Assembly (NCBI GenBank): GCA_019775845.1 | Contig: JADQAV010000037.1 | Location: 96,490 to 160,489 of the forward strand | Origin: Myrmaecium sp. VS I D KN 1 | Lineage: Eukaryota; Ascomycota; Dothideomycetes; Valsariales; Valsariaceae | DNA: 64,000 bases | Reading direction: 5' to 3' | Shown here: positions 49,301 to 58,428 of the stretch, piece after piece | Position numbering within the stretch: position 1 is the stretch's first letter | Layout: each line of letters opens with the position of its first letter | The notes under the pieces: generated by a model | Told to the model about the DNA's origin: nothing | The model's input: the letters and a program-made list of their open reading frames with translations, nothing else | Database searches by the model: none | Program-made: the position numbers and the translations under genes

Positions 49301-49940
49301 AAAGCGCGCGCCCACGCTTTTTTCTCATCTTCTTCTTCATGCAGCGGCGGCGTCTGCGTCTGCGTCTGCGTGACCACCAGCAGGGCATAGACCTCCTTTT
49401 CCTATTCGTCATTCAATTCAACTTGATGACTACTAGTATGTAGTTACTAGTAACAAAAACAATAATAATGAGGTTTGGTGTTGCTTGGACTACCTAGGTA
49501 CCTTACGTACTCTCTTGCTTGCTCCCGTGCAGAAATTGCACCATGGCCACCTTGGACCTTGGACCTTGGACGCTCTCCCGCCCGCCGCCTCGCCCGCCCT
49601 GTCCGGCTGACTCCCGCGATCCGTATAAGAGCGTCCGGTGGGCCCACCCAACCCAACCCAAACCCACCACACCCCGCAAGTCCTTTGCTTGGACTGCTCC
49701 CCCTTCAGATCCAGCACACCGAATTAATATCCACCAGCCTGGACGGAAACAGTCACCCCTCAAAAAATCTGCACATCCTCCTTCATCTCCCTCATACATC
49801 TACCTATTCATCCGACCTCTACATTCACAACCTACCTCCCTTCCTACCTACCTGATTAAACCTACCTCCATCCTCGAAAGCTCTCTCCGTTGCCACCACC
49901 CACCCACTCCCTCCACACAACTCACACATCCACCGCAACC
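46306..49940. other. Longest intergenic stretch, 3.6 kb between ARP1 and the Par32-like gene
   Basis: No supported protein on either strand. Contents are GGAC/GGGG-rich short repeats at about 47090-47130 (GGGGGAC units), scattered polypyrimidine tracts, an exact TACCTAGGTA palindrome (49491-49500), a poly(A) tract (49237-49249) and CA/CC-rich leader sequence from about 49640 to 49940. The right-hand half may include a long 5' UTR of the Par32-like gene or an unspliced noncoding transcript. I cannot decide this from the sequence. Confidence 0.6.
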
Positions 49941-50453
49941 ATGCCGAATACATACCGCATCACCGAACCGCACCCCTCGGTGCCCTCCAGCCACTACATG
50001 TACAGCGGCCGGGGCGGGGCCGGCAACATCGCCCGCGTCAACCCCAAGGACATCACCCCGGGCACCGAAGCCAGCGGGCCGGCATCACGGGTGAAGCTAC
50101 CCGCCCCTTCCTCAACCGCCTTCTTCGCCGCCGGCCGCGGCGGCGCCGGCAACATGCACCGCGAGAAGGAACGCGCCATCTTCAGCTTCGACGAGGAGCT
50201 CGCCCAGCAGCGTCGCATCATGGAGCACTCCGCCCCCGTCTACAGCGTTGGCCGCGGCGGCGCTGGTAACATGGTCGATGAGATGCAGCCTGGCAAGGGC
50301 GTCGCCGCCGGCGGTCGACAGAATTCCGGGAGCAGCATTTGGAGCAGCGATAGTGGCCGGAGCACGGTCAGCTCGTCGTCGAGCGCGTCGGGTCGTGGTC
50401 TTGAGCATGCGTGGCGGACGCTTAGCCGGACTTTTTCGCGGCCGACGAATTGA
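49941..50453 (+). CDS. Par32-like small protein with three GRGGAGN repeats (DUF3602 type)
   Basis: A 170-aa single-exon protein; ATG 49941 in CAACCATGC context. It carries three copies of the heptad GRGGAGN at residues 23-29, 65-71 and 104-110, separated by about 35 residues, the hallmark of the fungal DUF3602 family. In yeast the family member Par32 is a TORC1-controlled phosphoprotein that blocks ammonium permeases. Whether this protein does the same is inference. Between repeats 2 and 3 is a charged helix (REKERAIFSFDEELAQQRRI). The tail is Ser-rich, with possible phospho-sites (SGSSIWSSDSGRSTVSSSSS), and ends in a basic Arg-rich segment. There is no membrane segment or signal peptide. It is isolated by gaps of 3.6 and 2.5 kb. 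Confidence 0.85.
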   Translation: MPNTYRITEPHPSVPSSHYMYSGRGGAGNIARVNPKDITPGTEASGPASRVKLPAPSSTAFFAAGRGGAGNMHREKERAIFSFDEELAQQRRIMEHSAPVYSVGRGGAGNMVDEMQPGKGVAAGGRQNSGSSIWSSDSGRSTVSSSSSASGRGLEHAWRTLSRTFSRPTN

Positions 50454-51969
50454 AGGTGTTGGCTGGCTGTGCCGTTCCATCCGCTTCTTCATTCCTAACG
50501 AGTCTCCTTTGTCCGTCGTCACCGTCTTCGTCCTCTTCAACATCTGAGGATATATATCATCACCTCTTTCTTGCGGCATCGTCTTCATCCTTCAACCACC
50601 CGTCGATCATCCTCTCACCATACACTACCACCACCAACAACACCGAGCCGCGCAGGAGACGGGAACAACCTCATACCCCATGGATCATCCTATTATTCTT
50701 CACAAACACACACGGCGTTCTTCCATTGAGAAAGGAGAAACAGAGGGGTGAATCAACCACGACACCCCCTCATAAAAAAGTCGTTTTCCATGTTCTACTC
50801 CACACTACATCCACGACGAAGATAGGAGCGCGGGAGAGAAGCGCTCCCTTTTTCTTGTTCTCTTTTCTTCTTATCTAGTTATTTTTTTGTTGGTCGCTTA
50901 GCTTTTTCAGTTTTGCTCTTTGCGCCAACGCAAGCGCGAGCGCACGTCAGCGGCGGATATACCCCAAACCCCCCTCTTCCTTCCTCTTCTTTCTGTTTGC
51001 TTCTTTTCTTTTCTTTTTTGTTCTTAGGTAGTTTAATGAAAACACGCTCCCCTCCGCCCTTCACCTATTGTTCAGGGAAGGGCGCGGGGAGTTGTCGAGT
51101 TTACTTTACTCGTCTTGCTTAAGGCTTTGATCGTGCTTTGCTATGTTGTCTTTGTATGTGAACGAGGGATAACCCTCATCCTACATAATCCTACATATCT
51201 CAGCAGTGAGAGATAATGGACGGATGATGGGGTTGGAGGTGTATGTATGTAGGTTGGTTGGTCTGTTTGATCTGGCTTAGCCTTGGTAGGAAGAGGAGTA
51301 GGAGTAGAAGGTGAGTCTCTGGTTTGGAGGCCAGTCAACTCAAGTAAGGCTCTATAAGCAAGTATTCACAATAAGAAGGCAGCCCACAGGCTGAGGTCGA
51401 GAGAGAGAAGGCACGTCGTCACTTTTGTGGCAAGCAGCATCTTCCCCCCGGATCTCCACCCCACACACACGCGCAGCGGTCCGTCCCGCACGCCTCCCAT
51501 CCTGCAAGAATAGATTTCTTCTCGTCGATCTAGATACCGGTAGGTACCTACTTTCTCGTTGGGATGAACCTATTAGAATGGTTTGATGGTGGGAGGGAGG
51601 CGAGGGAGGGGGAGGGTATCGGGTGGTCCCGGAGCGCGGTGTCGGGGATGGAGGGAGGGGAGAGATAAGGATGCGGGAGGGAGCCAATGGGAGGTCTGCG
51701 TTCGGTGAGCGTCGGGACTGCTACCCCACGATTCACTACTGTAAGTTCCGGGTTGTTTAGGTAGTGAACGGCCCGCTACCTTAGTACCTGATGAGCGGCT
51801 ACGGGTATCTATGTACTTGCGATCGTTCTTTTCCGCCCGGGTAGATCTAGTAGTGCTGGTTATGGGGTTGGAGGGGCGTGGTTTGGTGTGTGGCGGGAAG
51901 ATCTGGGGAGGATCTGGCGATTGCACGCTACAATGCTCCTATCGGATGCTGGTGTATGGATGGATAATT

Positions 51970-52009
<40 letters not shown>

Positions 52010-52944
52010 TGAGGTGGATATAGGGATGTATAGTGTTTGCGGTCCTCACCTCGTCCTAGGCACCACGGCTTTATAGGTTCGTCCTCGTCCTCATTCTCAT
52101 CCTCCTCCTTCTCCTCCTTCGTCATGCCGGTCCGAATAGCTCTACTCTACTCGACTATCAGGCACTTCACGACGGACATATCGGGGATATACAAGATACA
52201 AGTCGTACACTACCTTTTCTTTTTTTTTCCAAGCACGAAGCAGAATATGACACACACAAGAATAAGAAAGGACAAAGGCCAGCGAGGAAAAACCGAGGAA
52301 CTTCTTCAAAAAGTACCTTATGAAGGGTGACTTAGCTACGTAGCTAGCTAGCTAACGACCTTCAAAAAGAAGGGAGGAAAAAAAGGACGTCAAAGCTAAA
52401 AATACACAGACAGCCCCCAACCAACCAAGCTGCGGTCCACCGCTCCAGAAGAGAAAAGAAACCGACCGTGTCAGGGAGCGACTGCCGCATCAACATTGCC
52501 TCATACACGCATGTGATTTCCCCAAGCTCGCTACGCTGTCGTAGTGCCTCCCTCCGAAACTGTAGCGCAAGTAGAAGAAGGTCAGAAAGCATCCCGAAGA
52601 GAGTCTCAACCGTGCGGGAGACTCGCTATTTGGGGATTCATGAAAGAGAGAAAGGGGGGGTAGAGAGGAGGGAGGAGACCGAGAAATAGATTCCGAGTAA
52701 CTGAAAGAAGAGCAAACGCCGACGCTTAAAAAAAAATGCACGTCAAATAGAAAAAGGAACCCGGGGGATGTTTCTGTTGTACAAATGAAGAGGGAGACGG
52801 TCCGGGTTAGAGGCTGATAATCGTCTTCCTGTGGATGGCGTCCGCTTCGGCAGTGATCGTGATCATACTCTTCGTTCGCGGAGAATATCGCCGTGTTCAA
52901 ACTACTGCACCAGGCCACCGGTGCATCCGTCATCGACCGGCCAG
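50454..52944. other. Intergenic between convergent Par32-like and UPS genes
   Basis: 2.5 kb with no supported gene. Pyrimidine-rich DNA follows the Par32-like stop (50500-51060). A (GA)n microsatellite is annotated. Tetranucleotide tracts include CTAG/AGCT at about 52332-52352. Confidence 0.7.
51973..52006. repeat. (AG)n microsatellite, about 17 units
   Basis: An uninterrupted AG dinucleotide tract of about 34 bp in the convergent intergenic region between the Par32-like and UPS genes. Confidence 0.93.
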
Positions 52945-53697
52945 TCACTCGTCATGATCGTCATCAGAGCGTTTGAATCCAAAAGCCCCAGCAGACTCCC
53001 GATCCTTCCGCATCCCCTCGAGGACAGCCACGAGCCCACCCTGTCGGAGTCGCTCAAGCACCACCTTCATCCCCTCTTTAGCATTCGGCTGGCTCTTTGT
53101 CGCCCGCTTCAACCCAATGCTCTCAATGCTCCTCTGCAGCGGGCCTGTCGACCAACTTTTCAACAATCCCAATCGTCCCGTCGGCTCCTCCTCGCCCGCC
53201 TCATCCGGCCGGGCCGCAGCATTGGCCTTTTTCTTCCGGCCCAAGTTCGAGTGCAGCGTCACGGTGGTCTTGACATCCGTCGTCTCCGCCGCCGCCGTGC
53301 CATTGCAGGGGATGATCTCCCGCGGCCGTCGAAAGGTCTGCCGCTCGACGACGCTGAGCACGCTCGTCCACTCCAGGTTGCGCGACTCAGTGTCCATCCA
53401 CCCTTCCCGCACGTCCACGACCGACTTTTCTAGGATGTAGCTTTGGCTGTCGCCGCCGGCGCTGGCGCCGACCAAGGACCGCGGCAGCAGCTTTAGCACG
53501 GCGGGTGGTAGCTTGGAGCGTTTGAGGTGCAGACGCACGGTGGTGAGGCGCTGGGTGACCGGGTCGAAGCTGCGCTCGATCACGTCGGTGGAGAGGACGT
53601 GGGTGCTGTAGGGGTTGGGGTAGCGGAGGAAGTAGGCGAGAGTGACGGTCGGGAACGGGTGGTCGTAGGTGAAGTTGGTGGTGTAGAACTTGACCAT
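52945..53697 (-). CDS. PRELI/MSF1-domain protein, Ups1-like mitochondrial lipid-transfer protein
   Basis: PRELI-family proteins pair with Mdm35 in the mitochondrial intermembrane space and carry phosphatidic acid (Ups1) or phosphatidylserine (Ups2) between the membranes. This is a single exon of 250 aa. The N-terminal hallmark is FPTVTLAYFLRYPNPYSTHV and LSTDVIERSFDP, followed by TTVRLHLKRSKLPPAVLKLL (lipid-pocket strands). After about residue 175 there is a non-conserved basic and Glu-rich extension, then a helix (GMKVVLERLRQGGLVAVLEG) that probably corresponds to the C-terminal lid helix. RYPNPYSTHVLS favours Ups1 over Ups2/3, but the subtype is inference. There is no classical presequence, as usual for this family. 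Divergent from the tryptophanyl-tRNA synthetase gene. Confidence 0.88.
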   Translation of the reverse strand: MVKFYTTNFTYDHPFPTVTLAYFLRYPNPYSTHVLSTDVIERSFDPVTQRLTTVRLHLKRSKLPPAVLKLLPRSLVGASAGGDSQSYILEKSVVDVREGWMDTESRNLEWTSVLSVVERQTFRRPREIIPCNGTAAAETTDVKTTVTLHSNLGRKKKANAAARPDEAGEEEPTGRLGLLKSWSTGPLQRSIESIGLKRATKSQPNAKEGMKVVLERLRQGGLVAVLEGMRKDRESAGAFGFKRSDDDHDE

Positions 53698-54351
53698 GGT
53701 GGGCGGGTTGGGAGGTCGGTTTCTTTCGTGGTGGTGCCTTGTGGAGATCGAAAGGTCGAGGGAGCTGGACGACTGGCTGACTCGGGCTGGAGGCGGGATT
53801 TCAAGGTCTGTTGGTTTTAGGATACAGCCATGAACGGTGATGGTGGGAGGTTGAGGTTATAATTGTGATGGTCGATACCGACGGCGAAGGGTGCGGAGAA
53901 GGATTGATGTGTAAATGAGGAGGTGAGGTTGGCTGGCGAGGAGACGGAAGAGCTGCAGGATGAACGAATGGTCTGGACGGGAGAGAGTCGGGCCAGCATC
54001 AGCAGAAATCCTGCCTGATCCGGTAAGGCGCCGGGAATTTCTTAGCGCGGGGAAAAGCAGATTCATCGCGGCCTCATTGGCGCCTGGCTTTCGTGCCTCA
54101 GGCGTCAATGCCCCTCATTGCATCTGCCCAATTCTCCCCTCCACTGCGGTTGGCCTTCACGATTTGACTCACGAGCTGCGATCCCGACCAACACTTGACC
54201 TCTCCCTTTTCTCTACTCTCCGTAGTACCTTTCTCTCATAGGAGGTACTGACCGCCCTCACCCCCTCACACACACTTCTCCGTTGTACTGGGGGCTTTCC
54301 GACCTTCTCGATCCGCATCTGCTAATCACACGTCTCCGCCCTTCAGCCAAC
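53698..54351. other. Divergent promoter region of the UPS and tryptophanyl-tRNA synthetase genes
   Basis: 654 bp with no gene. A possible 5' UTR intron end lies just before the synthetase start (a GCTAAT branch-like site at 54321 and a CAG at 54344-54346), but no donor can be fixed. Confidence 0.65.
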
Positions 54352-55809
54352 ATGGTCGAGCCGCTCGCAAAGGCACAGGGAGAGCCTCCCTCCGTCGCCT
54401 CGCTCTCCCTCGCCGAAACCGCCACTGCCCCCGTGCAACAGGCGACCGAACAGACCATCGACCCTTGGTCCGTCAGCGCGGCCACCGACGCCGAAGGCAA
54501 CGTGCTCGCATTCGACTACGAAGCCATCGCGAAGAAGTGGAACACCCGCCTGATCGACCACGCCCTCCTGGAGCGGTTCGAGAGAGTGACCGGACACAAG
54601 CCCCACCGCTGGATGCGACGAGGCCTGTTCTTCAGCCACCGCGACTTCGACAAGATCCTCGACTGCTACGAGCGCGGCGACCGCTTCTTCCTCTACACCG
54701 GCCGTGGCCCGAGCAGCGACAGCATGCACATCGGCCACACCATCCCCTTTGAGTTCACTAAGTGGCTGCAAGACGTCTTCGACGTGCCTCTGGTCATCAT
54801 GTTGACGGACGACGAAAAAGCGCTCTTCAAGGACTCCCTCACCTTCGAGGACGTGATGAAGTTCGCCCGCGCGAACGCCAAGGACATCATCAGCATCGGC
54901 TTCGACAAGAAGAAGACGTTCATCTACAGCGACCTCAAGTACCTCGGCGGCCACTTCCTGCTCAACGCGTGGGAGTTCAGCAAGCTGGTCACCTTCAACC
55001 AGGTCCGCGGCGCCTTCGGCTTCAACGAGTCCACCAACACGGGCCGCATCTTCTTCCCCAACCTCCAATGCGTGGCCGCGTTCGCGACCTCGTACCCGGA
55101 GATCTGGGGCGACGACCCGGCCTCGGACCAGCGCAGCAAGAAGACGGCCAAGATCCCCTGCCTCGTGCCCATGGCCATCGACCAGGACCCGTACTTCCGG
55201 CTGGTGCGGGACAACGCGCACCGGATGCGCTACCCGTCGCCCAAACCCGCGCTGATCCACTCGAAGTTCCTCACGGCGCTCCAGGGCGCGGGCGGGAAGA
55301 TGTCGGCCTCGAACCCGAACTCGGCCATCTTCATGTCCGACACGCCCAACCAGATCAAGAACAAGATCAACAAGCACGCGTTCTCCGGCGGCCAGGAGAC
55401 GATCGAGGAGCACCGTCGATTGGGCGGCAACCCGGACGTCGACGTCGCGTATCAGTATCTGACCTACTTTGAGGAGGATGATGAGAAGTTGCGGCGCCTG
55501 TATGATGCGTATAAGGCGGGCACGCTCTCGACGGGCGAGCTGAAGAAGGAGTGCATCGTCATGATGCAGGCGTATGTCCACGCCTTCCAGGAACGTCGGA
55601 AGAAGGTCACCGATGAGGAGTTGAGGGAGTTTATGACGCCCAGGAAGCTGGAGTGGCGGGGGAACCCGAACCCGAAGAAGCTGGAGCCGAAGGGTGCGAA
55701 GGCGGCGGGGGAGAAGGCGAATGAGACGAAGGGACAGCCGGAGGGGCTGGTGGAGAAGGTTAAGGAGGTGGTGAAGGAGACGGTGGGTGCGGGTGCGGAG
55801 GAGAAGTGA
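54352..55809 (+). CDS. WRS1: Cytosolic tryptophanyl-tRNA synthetase
   Basis: Class I aminoacyl-tRNA synthetase that charges tRNA-Trp. Single exon, 485 aa; ATG 54352 follows an upstream CAACATGG context. An N-terminal Ala/Glu-rich lead of about 40 aa precedes the eukaryotic segment DPWSVSAATDAEGNVLAFDY. The HIGH motif appears as HIGH within PSSDSMHIGHTIPFEFTKW, and the class I loop is KMSAS. Eukaryote-type blocks include FSHRDFDKILDCYE, GFDKKKTFIYSDLKYLGG and PCLVPMAIDQDPYFRL. The C-terminus after FMTPRKLEW is an extra Lys/Glu/Ala-rich helix-prone tail of about 45 aa (KVKEVVKETVGAGAEEK). There is no mitochondrial presequence, so it is the cytosolic enzyme. Confidence 0.97.
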   Translation: MVEPLAKAQGEPPSVASLSLAETATAPVQQATEQTIDPWSVSAATDAEGNVLAFDYEAIAKKWNTRLIDHALLERFERVTGHKPHRWMRRGLFFSHRDFDKILDCYERGDRFFLYTGRGPSSDSMHIGHTIPFEFTKWLQDVFDVPLVIMLTDDEKALFKDSLTFEDVMKFARANAKDIISIGFDKKKTFIYSDLKYLGGHFLLNAWEFSKLVTFNQVRGAFGFNESTNTGRIFFPNLQCVAAFATSYPEIWGDDPASDQRSKKTAKIPCLVPMAIDQDPYFRLVRDNAHRMRYPSPKPALIHSKFLTALQGAGGKMSASNPNSAIFMSDTPNQIKNKINKHAFSGGQETIEEHRRLGGNPDVDVAYQYLTYFEEDDEKLRRLYDAYKAGTLSTGELKKECIVMMQAYVHAFQERRKKVTDEELREFMTPRKLEWRGNPNPKKLEPKGAKAAGEKANETKGQPEGLVEKVKEVVKETVGAGAEEK

Positions 55810-56055
55810 GGCGGGATGACTGGCATGGAAGGCTGTGTGGCTTTTTTGGGCATGGGTGGGATGTGTCAAGCATGGGGTCTTTACTCCGTAGATGGACATC
55901 ATCCTCATGAGCGTGTATCATGCACGTAAGAAAAAAATGATTGAATGAATGAAAATGTGTATTCGTTTTCCATGCTTGCTTTCTTGCTTCATTGGACAAG
56001 GTTTTGAATTTGCCTTGGGTTTCTTGAGGGATCACCTCATGCCATCGAAGACCCA

Positions 56056-57262
56056 TCACATCTTACTCCCTTTCTCCCTCGGCGGCACCCTCTCCTCCTT
56101 CACGCCGCCTCGTCCCTTCACCGGCCCCGCCAGGAGCACCTCACAAATCCACTCCACCGCCCTCTCGGCCATACTCTCCGTCATCTCATGCCCCACCCCC
56201 TCCTCCACCACATCCTCGACCGCCACCCCCTTCTCGACCGCGACCTGCTTGAGCAACCGCAAAAACGGCTCCCCGGCCGCATACGGGACCAGCTTGTCCG
56301 CCCCGCCGCTCAGCACCAGCACCCGCTTCCCCTGCAACCGCCGCGCCACCCGCTCCTTGAACGTCGCCAGCACCGCGCCGTCCAAATGCTCCCGACGCTG
56401 CTGCGGCTGCACCTTCTTCTCCTTCTCCTTCTCCCCCCCGGGCGCACCAAAGCCCGTGCCCGCCGTGAGATAGGCGGCGGGATCCCAGCGGCGCACCTCC
56501 TCCAGCAGCGCGGGCGGGAAGTCGGCGGAGCCGAGGAAGGCGGCGCCTGGTGGCGTACTGTGCGTCCAGGACGCGCGCTTGGATTTCGCGGCCCGGTCGC
56601 TCATGAGCCGGGTGTAGTCGGGACAGCCGATGATGGGGATGGCGGCGGTGATGGCGGGGTCGTGCAGCAGGGCTTGCCAGGCGCTGTGGCCGCCGAGGGA
56701 GATGCCCAGGGCAATGTGGGTGCTGCTGAGGTGGTGGGGGGAGGGTGGGGGGAAGGCGTAGGCGGGGAGGTAGGGGAGGAGGTGGGTGAGGTCGGTTACG
56801 GTGCCGTCTGCGTGGGTATGATCAGTACCTCACTGTGTCTGGGTGCGAGATTGTACGAGGATGGGGATGGGACGATGACGTACGGTAGATGCTAAACATG
56901 TCCTGCGCGTGCCGCGGATTCCCACTCCGCCAGGCTTCATTGGCGACCGGGTCGACGAGGCGGCTCCCGTGGTTGCGCTGGTCGAACGAGACGGCGATGA
57001 GGCCGTGCGGGTGGGCGCCGGCACGCCCTTGTCGCACGCGGTGGTTCCAGGCGGCGATGGCGTGCGCGGCGAGGGGCGCCATGCATTCTTGCGTTTGCAG
57101 GCGCGGGTGCAGGAGCCAGAGGCAGGCGACGTCGTGCAGGTCCGGGGCGAGCTCGTCGAGCCCGTAGATGCTGGTGAGGAGGCCGGCGATCGTGAAGGTT
57201 TTCTTGGAGATGGAGGGTGGAGCGGTCGTGTGCGTGTGCTCGAGCGGGTTTAGAGTGGCCAT
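56056..57262 (-). CDS. Alpha/beta-hydrolase fold serine hydrolase, fungal uncharacterised family
   Basis: Likely esterase or peptidase-like hydrolase of unknown substrate. There are two exons (57262-56884 and 56807-56056), giving 376 aa. The nucleophile elbow is GISLGGHS (Ser) in exon 2. The acid is probably the Asp in SGGADKLVPY and the base the His in EEGVGHEMTES, so the triad looks complete. HGLIAVSFDQRNHGSRLVDP upstream is the oxyanion-hole/strand segment common to this fold. The intron (76 bp) joins MFSIY to HGTVTDLTHLLPYLPAY in frame. There is no signal peptide or membrane segment, so it is probably cytosolic. I recognise the fold but not a named enzyme. Confidence 0.85.
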
Positions 57263-58428
57263 GGTGGATGCGAGCGATAATGCTGGTTGCTAGGATATGT
57301 GGCGGTTGGAGGTGTGAGTGTTGGAGAGAGTGGTGATGGCATGCCAGTCCTTAGTAGGGTGAGGTAGATAGCGACATAGAGGCGGGGCGGGGATGGCGGG
57401 GTCTTTTGAGGAGTGAGCCGCGGACCGTAGGAGTATATATTTGGAGATGTTATTTTGTGGTACTATTGTACCTGATTTACTACCTTATTTACGGAACACT
57501 ATATATACTACTATACTATATACAGACCTACCCCAGGCTATTTCTAGGTCTCCTAAAGATCATTCACATCAGCGCAGGTCCGGACGTTGACAGGCACCGT
57601 CGCGTGTAAGGATGGGGCGCCTGAGGCAGTTCGGCAGGCGGGATTGTTTCATCGGCTCTGAAACAGCCCGAACTCAGCACCTGAGGACTCCCCGTCAGCG
57701 CCTCAGCACCTCAGCGCCTCGGCTGCACGGCGTGGTGGGGCAAGGGTCTACGCCCCAGGCCGCAAAACAGCGATGCCCCCATAGGTTGCTAGCAGTTGCC
57801 GGAAAGCGTGGCCATCTCCAACCAAAAAACGTGGGAGGCAGCTCGATATCGTCTTCAAGTCTTTAGAACCTCGCCATGCTTAGATGTTTGGTAGCTTTCG
57901 TGTCGATGATCCAGACCAGATAAACATCTAGGAAATGCCCTTCCGTATCCCCTGGACTTTGTAGGCCAACGTTCATTTAAATTCGAGGTGCGGCTCGTTA
58001 TTTATTCTGTTACCACTCTCGCCTCCCCTGCCGCCCATCCTCGAGCTGGCTCATTTCCCGGACATCAACGACCACCGCTCGCTCTCACATCTCCCCCATA
58101 CCGACCTCTACTCCCCCATACCAATCCGACATATACTTTACCTTCTTTTACAAACCGTTCCAAAAGCCCCTCGCGAACCACTTCGAACGCTCCGTTTGGC
58201 GTACACCGCATCTCGAACCAGCACGCCCCCTTGTCTACATACCGTTATCGCCTATCGATCGTCCATGTCCAAGACAGCTGTCGTTCCCTGAACAACCTCG
58301 GTGTGCGCATCGACGAGTTGGAGGCGAAAGCCAGCACGCAGAACACCAGTCAGTGGCCTTCCTGGTGAAGGAAAACCGTGTCTTTTCCCAGGTGACCGAA
58401 CGACGTAGTCGGACCCCCTACTTCCACG
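57263..58428. other. Divergent upstream region of the hydrolase and PLD genes
   Basis: 1.17 kb. Near 57612-57740 the plus strand has imperfect CTCAG/GCCTCAG repeats (CAGCGCCTCAGCACCTCAGC). AT-rich DNA with many TATA-like runs lies at 57430-57540. A 126-codon frame at 57988-58368 has no family resemblance and is not called. Confidence 0.65.

Noticed and set aside
54343-55908. 521-codon minus-strand frame antisense to tryptophanyl-tRNA synthetase
   Set aside because: Leu/Arg/His-rich, no motif, exactly shadows the highly biased codon use of the synthetase.
57988-58368. 126-codon frame upstream of PLD1 as a possible first exon
   Set aside because: Ends before the PLD start, no clear splice to the PLD frame, no conserved motif.
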